From NCBI GenBank assembly GCA_944376955.1, contig CALWEB010000076.1, positions 1-16,404 of the forward strand: a stretch of 16,404 bases of DNA, read 5' to 3'. A model generated the notes under the pieces. That model was not told where the DNA came from, ran no database searches, and saw only the letters and a program-made list of their open reading frames with translations. Source of the DNA: an uncultured Agathobaculum sp. (GTDB lineage: Bacteria > Bacillota > Clostridia > Oscillospirales > Butyricicoccaceae). The position numbers and the translations under genes are program-made. The number at the start of each line of letters is the position of its first letter. The stretch's first letter is position 1. Shown here in pieces: positions 15,022-16,404 of the stretch.

Positions 15022-15195
15022 ATGAGCGAAACCCAAGCAGTCCAAGAAGCAGCCAAACCGCTCCCCCCCGGTCAGTAAACCCGCAAGATGATCGCAAACC
15101 GAGAATTCCCGTCCGTCAAGGTCGGCCGGGAGTGGCGCACTCCCAATGCAAAGCATTTACTTTTTCTTGGAAAACAATTTATGAACAGCATATAG
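15022..15195 (+). pseudogene. Decayed excisionase-like (HTH_17) DNA-binding protein gene
   Basis: Reading from the ATG at 15022, the frame gives MSETQAVQEAAKPLPPGQ, then a TAA at 15076-15078. It then continues in the same frame with TRKMIANREFPSVKVGREW (from 15079) and RTPNAK to a TAG at 15193-15195. The pattern 'EAAK...T.RKMIANREFPSVKVGREWRTP' is that of small excisionase/MerR-like helix-turn-helix proteins: recognition helix, then the F-P-S-V-K-V-G-R wing. The middle, where helix 2 should be, is scrambled around a run of seven C bases and the stop, so the gene looks broken. No ribosome site is visible. An internal ATG at 15088 would give a 35-residue remnant. No integrase or other mobile-element gene is nearby, so it is probably a relic of a lost element. 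Family assignment is from motif recognition only. Confidence 0.5.
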
Positions 15196-15247
15196 CATGG
15201 CGAGCTGCATCTTGCCATGTTGCGATTTGACGGACGGATTCCCGGTT
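15097..15247. repeat. Imperfect 21-23-bp inverted repeat enclosing a 107-bp hairpin-rich segment
   Basis: The left arm (15097-15119) and right arm (15227-15247) are inverted copies matching at 20 of 21 aligned positions, with a 2-base insertion (15107-15108) in the left arm. The inner 11 bases, CCGTCCGTCAA, are perfect. Inside are four small hairpins: 15128-15134 with 15138-15144, 15145-15149 with 15153-15157, 15162-15166 with 15170-15174, and 15196-15201 with 15214-15219 (extended inward). The left arm lies in the decayed helix-turn-helix gene; the right arm ends 11 bp from the acetyltransferase stop. It may be a structured RNA, a miniature element or an invertible segment. Confidence 0.6.
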
Positions 15248-15257
15248 ACAATGCCGT

Positions 15258-15686
15258 TTATAAAGGTTTTTCAAAACCATAACAACTCTTTTCAAAGCCA
15301 ATATGTTCGTAAAATTGGTGGGCCGCGACGCGGGGCAGGCCGGAATCCAAAATGAGCGCCCGGCAGTCGCGCGTCCGCGCGAGCTGTTCGGCGTGGTGCA
15401 ACAGCGCGGCGCCATAGCCTTGACCGCGGAAGGCGGGGTCTACATACAGACTGGACACGTAACAGGTTGGCCCCTGCATCCAGAAGGTGTCGAAATAGTC
15501 ACCGTGACACATGCCCCGGCAGACACCCTGATCTTCGAGAAGGAAGAAAAAGCTGTCCGGATTGGCAAGCACCCGCCGGTAGACCGCTTCGGTCTGCGCC
15601 CGGTTGTAGGTGCGGTAGGACCAAAGCTGCTCGATCCAGGCGAACGCAGTTTCAAAATCCGCCAGAGTAGCGTTTCTGCATTCCAT
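15258..15686 (-). CDS. GNAT-family N-acetyltransferase
   Basis: A 142-residue single-domain acetyltransferase that would transfer an acetyl group from acetyl-CoA to an amine. The acetyl-CoA-binding motif A is visible as 'SSLYVDPAFRGQGYGAALL' at 78-96, with R87-G-Q-G-Y-G92 as the pyrophosphate loop. The C-terminal 'HQFYEHIGFEKSCYGFEK' is the usual GNAT motif B end. The ATG at 15684-15686 is chosen from AGGGGG upstream, which overlaps the stop of the preceding gene; a longer frame runs into the dehydrogenase. It is 13 bp downstream of the iron alcohol dehydrogenase and probably in one operon. The substrate is unknown. Confidence 0.9.
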   Translation of the reverse strand: MECRNATLADFETAFAWIEQLWSYRTYNRAQTEAVYRRVLANPDSFFFLLEDQGVCRGMCHGDYFDTFWMQGPTCYVSSLYVDPAFRGQGYGAALLHHAEQLARTRDCRALILDSGLPRVAAHQFYEHIGFEKSCYGFEKPL

Positions 15687-15699
15687 GCGCGGCGCCCCC

Positions 15700-16404
15700 T
15701 TACAGGGCTTTGCGATAGATGTCCGCAATCTGCGCCTGGGTAAAGACCACCGGATTGTTGGTCACGCTGGCCGCCGAAACCTTCATGCAGTTTTCGGCCA
15801 TCCACGGGATGTCGGCCTCGGTCAGGCCCAAATCGCCCAGCGTGCAGGTGAGATCGAGCTTTTGCAGCAACGTTTTCACCTGTGCGGCGCAATCAGCCGC
15901 GTCCTGACCACCCAGCAGCTGGGAAATGCGCGCGAATTTCTCGGGTGCGCCTGGATAGGATGCCTCGATGACGGCCGGCGTTAGCGCCGCCAGACCTTGG
16001 CCGTGCACGATGTCTTTCAGACCGCTGGCCGGATGCTCCATGCCGTGCGCCAGAGTGACACCCGCGGTGTTGATGACCATGCCGCCGATGGTGGACGCCA
16101 TCGTGACCTTCGCCCAAGCCTCGGCGCTGGTGTCGGCGTCGGTGTAGAGATTGACCAGATTTTCGGCAATGGCTTCAATGGCGTACAGGCTGAGCGCGTC
16201 ACTGAACGGCTGCGCAATTTTGGAGGTATACGCTTCCATGCAGTGGCACAGGGCGTCAAACCCGACAGACGCGAGTACCTTTTTGGGCATGGTCTGCATA
16301 CACTCGGGGTCCACGATGGACGCCTTGGCGATGATGGCCGAGCAGCGCAAGCTCTTTTTGTCGCCGTTTTCCGGGTTGGTGAGCACGGCGAAGCCGTTGC
16401 CCTC
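15700..16404 (-). CDS. Iron-containing alcohol dehydrogenase (C-terminal part, runs off window)
   Basis: The last 234 residues of a group III (iron-dependent) alcohol dehydrogenase; the family is usually 380-390 residues, so about 150 N-terminal residues lie to the right of the window. In the visible part the metal ligands are D50 and H54 (GFDALCHCMEAY), H120 (TLAHGMEHPASG) and H134 (IVHGQG). The 4- and 14-residue spacings match FucO-type enzymes. These enzymes interconvert alcohols and aldehydes with NAD(P)H; the physiological substrate cannot be read here. The open frame continues to the window edge, so apparent internal GTG starts are not the true start. It precedes the GNAT gene by 13 bp. 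Confidence 0.92.
   Translation of the reverse strand, partial: EGNGFAVLTNPENGDKKSLRCSAIIAKASIVDPECMQTMPKKVLASVGFDALCHCMEAYTSKIAQPFSDALSLYAIEAIAENLVNLYTDADTSAEAWAKVTMASTIGGMVINTAGVTLAHGMEHPASGLKDIVHGQGLAALTPAVIEASYPGAPEKFARISQLLGGQDAADCAAQVKTLLQKLDLTCTLGDLGLTEADIPWMAENCMKVSAASVTNNPVVFTQAQIADIYRKAL

Noticed and set aside
14929..15156. Minus-strand open frame of 75 residues ending exactly at the hairpin terminator
   Set aside because: It is antisense to the excisionase-like remnant, has no clear ribosome site and no recognised motif. Its end beside the terminator is probably coincidence, though a transcript check would settle it.
15097..15247. Integron attC site or insertion-sequence ends
   Set aside because: The arms lack the GTTRRRY/RYYYAAC core pair, no target duplication flanks them and no transposase or integrase is present.
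14893..15250. RNase P RNA, tmRNA or known riboswitch in the gap
   Set aside because: The conserved core motifs of RNase P, tmRNA, T-box, FMN, TPP, SAM and cobalamin elements could not be found on either strand.
15217..15282. Plus-strand 21-codon frame starting MLRFDGRIPGYNAVYKGF
   Set aside because: It faintly resembles a GRIPG-type helix-turn-helix wing, but it is antisense to the end of the acetyltransferase gene and very short.

Overview
The window looks like a chromosomal segment of a Gram-positive Clostridia-type bacterium, perhaps Oscillospiraceae/Ruminococcaceae-like. The reasons are a lipobox substrate-binding protein, a YesM/YesN-type two-component pair, strong AGGAGG-like ribosome sites, hairpin/U-tract terminators and moderately high GC. 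Genus cannot be fixed from sequence alone. Nearly all genes are on the minus strand; the exceptions are a LysR regulator and a MATE efflux gene.

Region A (17-8859, minus strand, transcribed right to left) is a sugar-uptake block. A response regulator and histidine kinase (7348-8859, 5894-7351) are followed by a complete CUT2-type ABC importer: binding lipoprotein, dual ATPase and two permeases (4678-5703, 3052-4557, 2016-3050, 1015-2019). Gene order and protein motifs match E. coli ytfQ-ytfR-ytfT-yjfF, the galactofuranose importer. An auxin-efflux-carrier (AEC) family permease (17-928) follows in the same direction. A promoter with a catabolite-repression-like operator lies before ytfQ. A strong GC-rich hairpin sits between ytfQ and ytfR, where it could keep binding-protein mRNA in excess over the membrane components.

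Region B (8960-13270) looks like an amino-acid/2-hydroxyacid module. It holds a fold-type-I aminotransferase (11934-13127) and a D-lactate/D-2-hydroxyacid dehydrogenase (10927-11928) in one operon. A LysR regulator (10070-10966) converges on the dehydrogenase with a 40-nt 3' overlap and diverges from a second AEC permease (9112-10026). The simplest reading is amino acid to 2-oxoacid to D-2-hydroxyacid, with AEC transport of the acid, under LysR control. The aminotransferase leader begins with a terminator-like hairpin just after its promoter.

Region C (13301-14930) is a MATE efflux gene with its own promoter and a strong hairpin terminator.

Region D (14801-15257) is a 457-bp gap without an intact gene. 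It holds the terminator (14893-14930), a decayed excisionase-like helix-turn-helix gene (15022-15195) and a ~21-bp inverted repeat whose arms (15097-15119 and 15227-15247) enclose a 107-bp segment with several small hairpins. Nothing was seen in 14801-14892 or 14931-15015.

Region E (15258-16404) is a GNAT acetyltransferase downstream of an iron-containing alcohol dehydrogenase that runs off the right end. No RNA genes, complete insertion sequences or CRISPR arrays were recognised.
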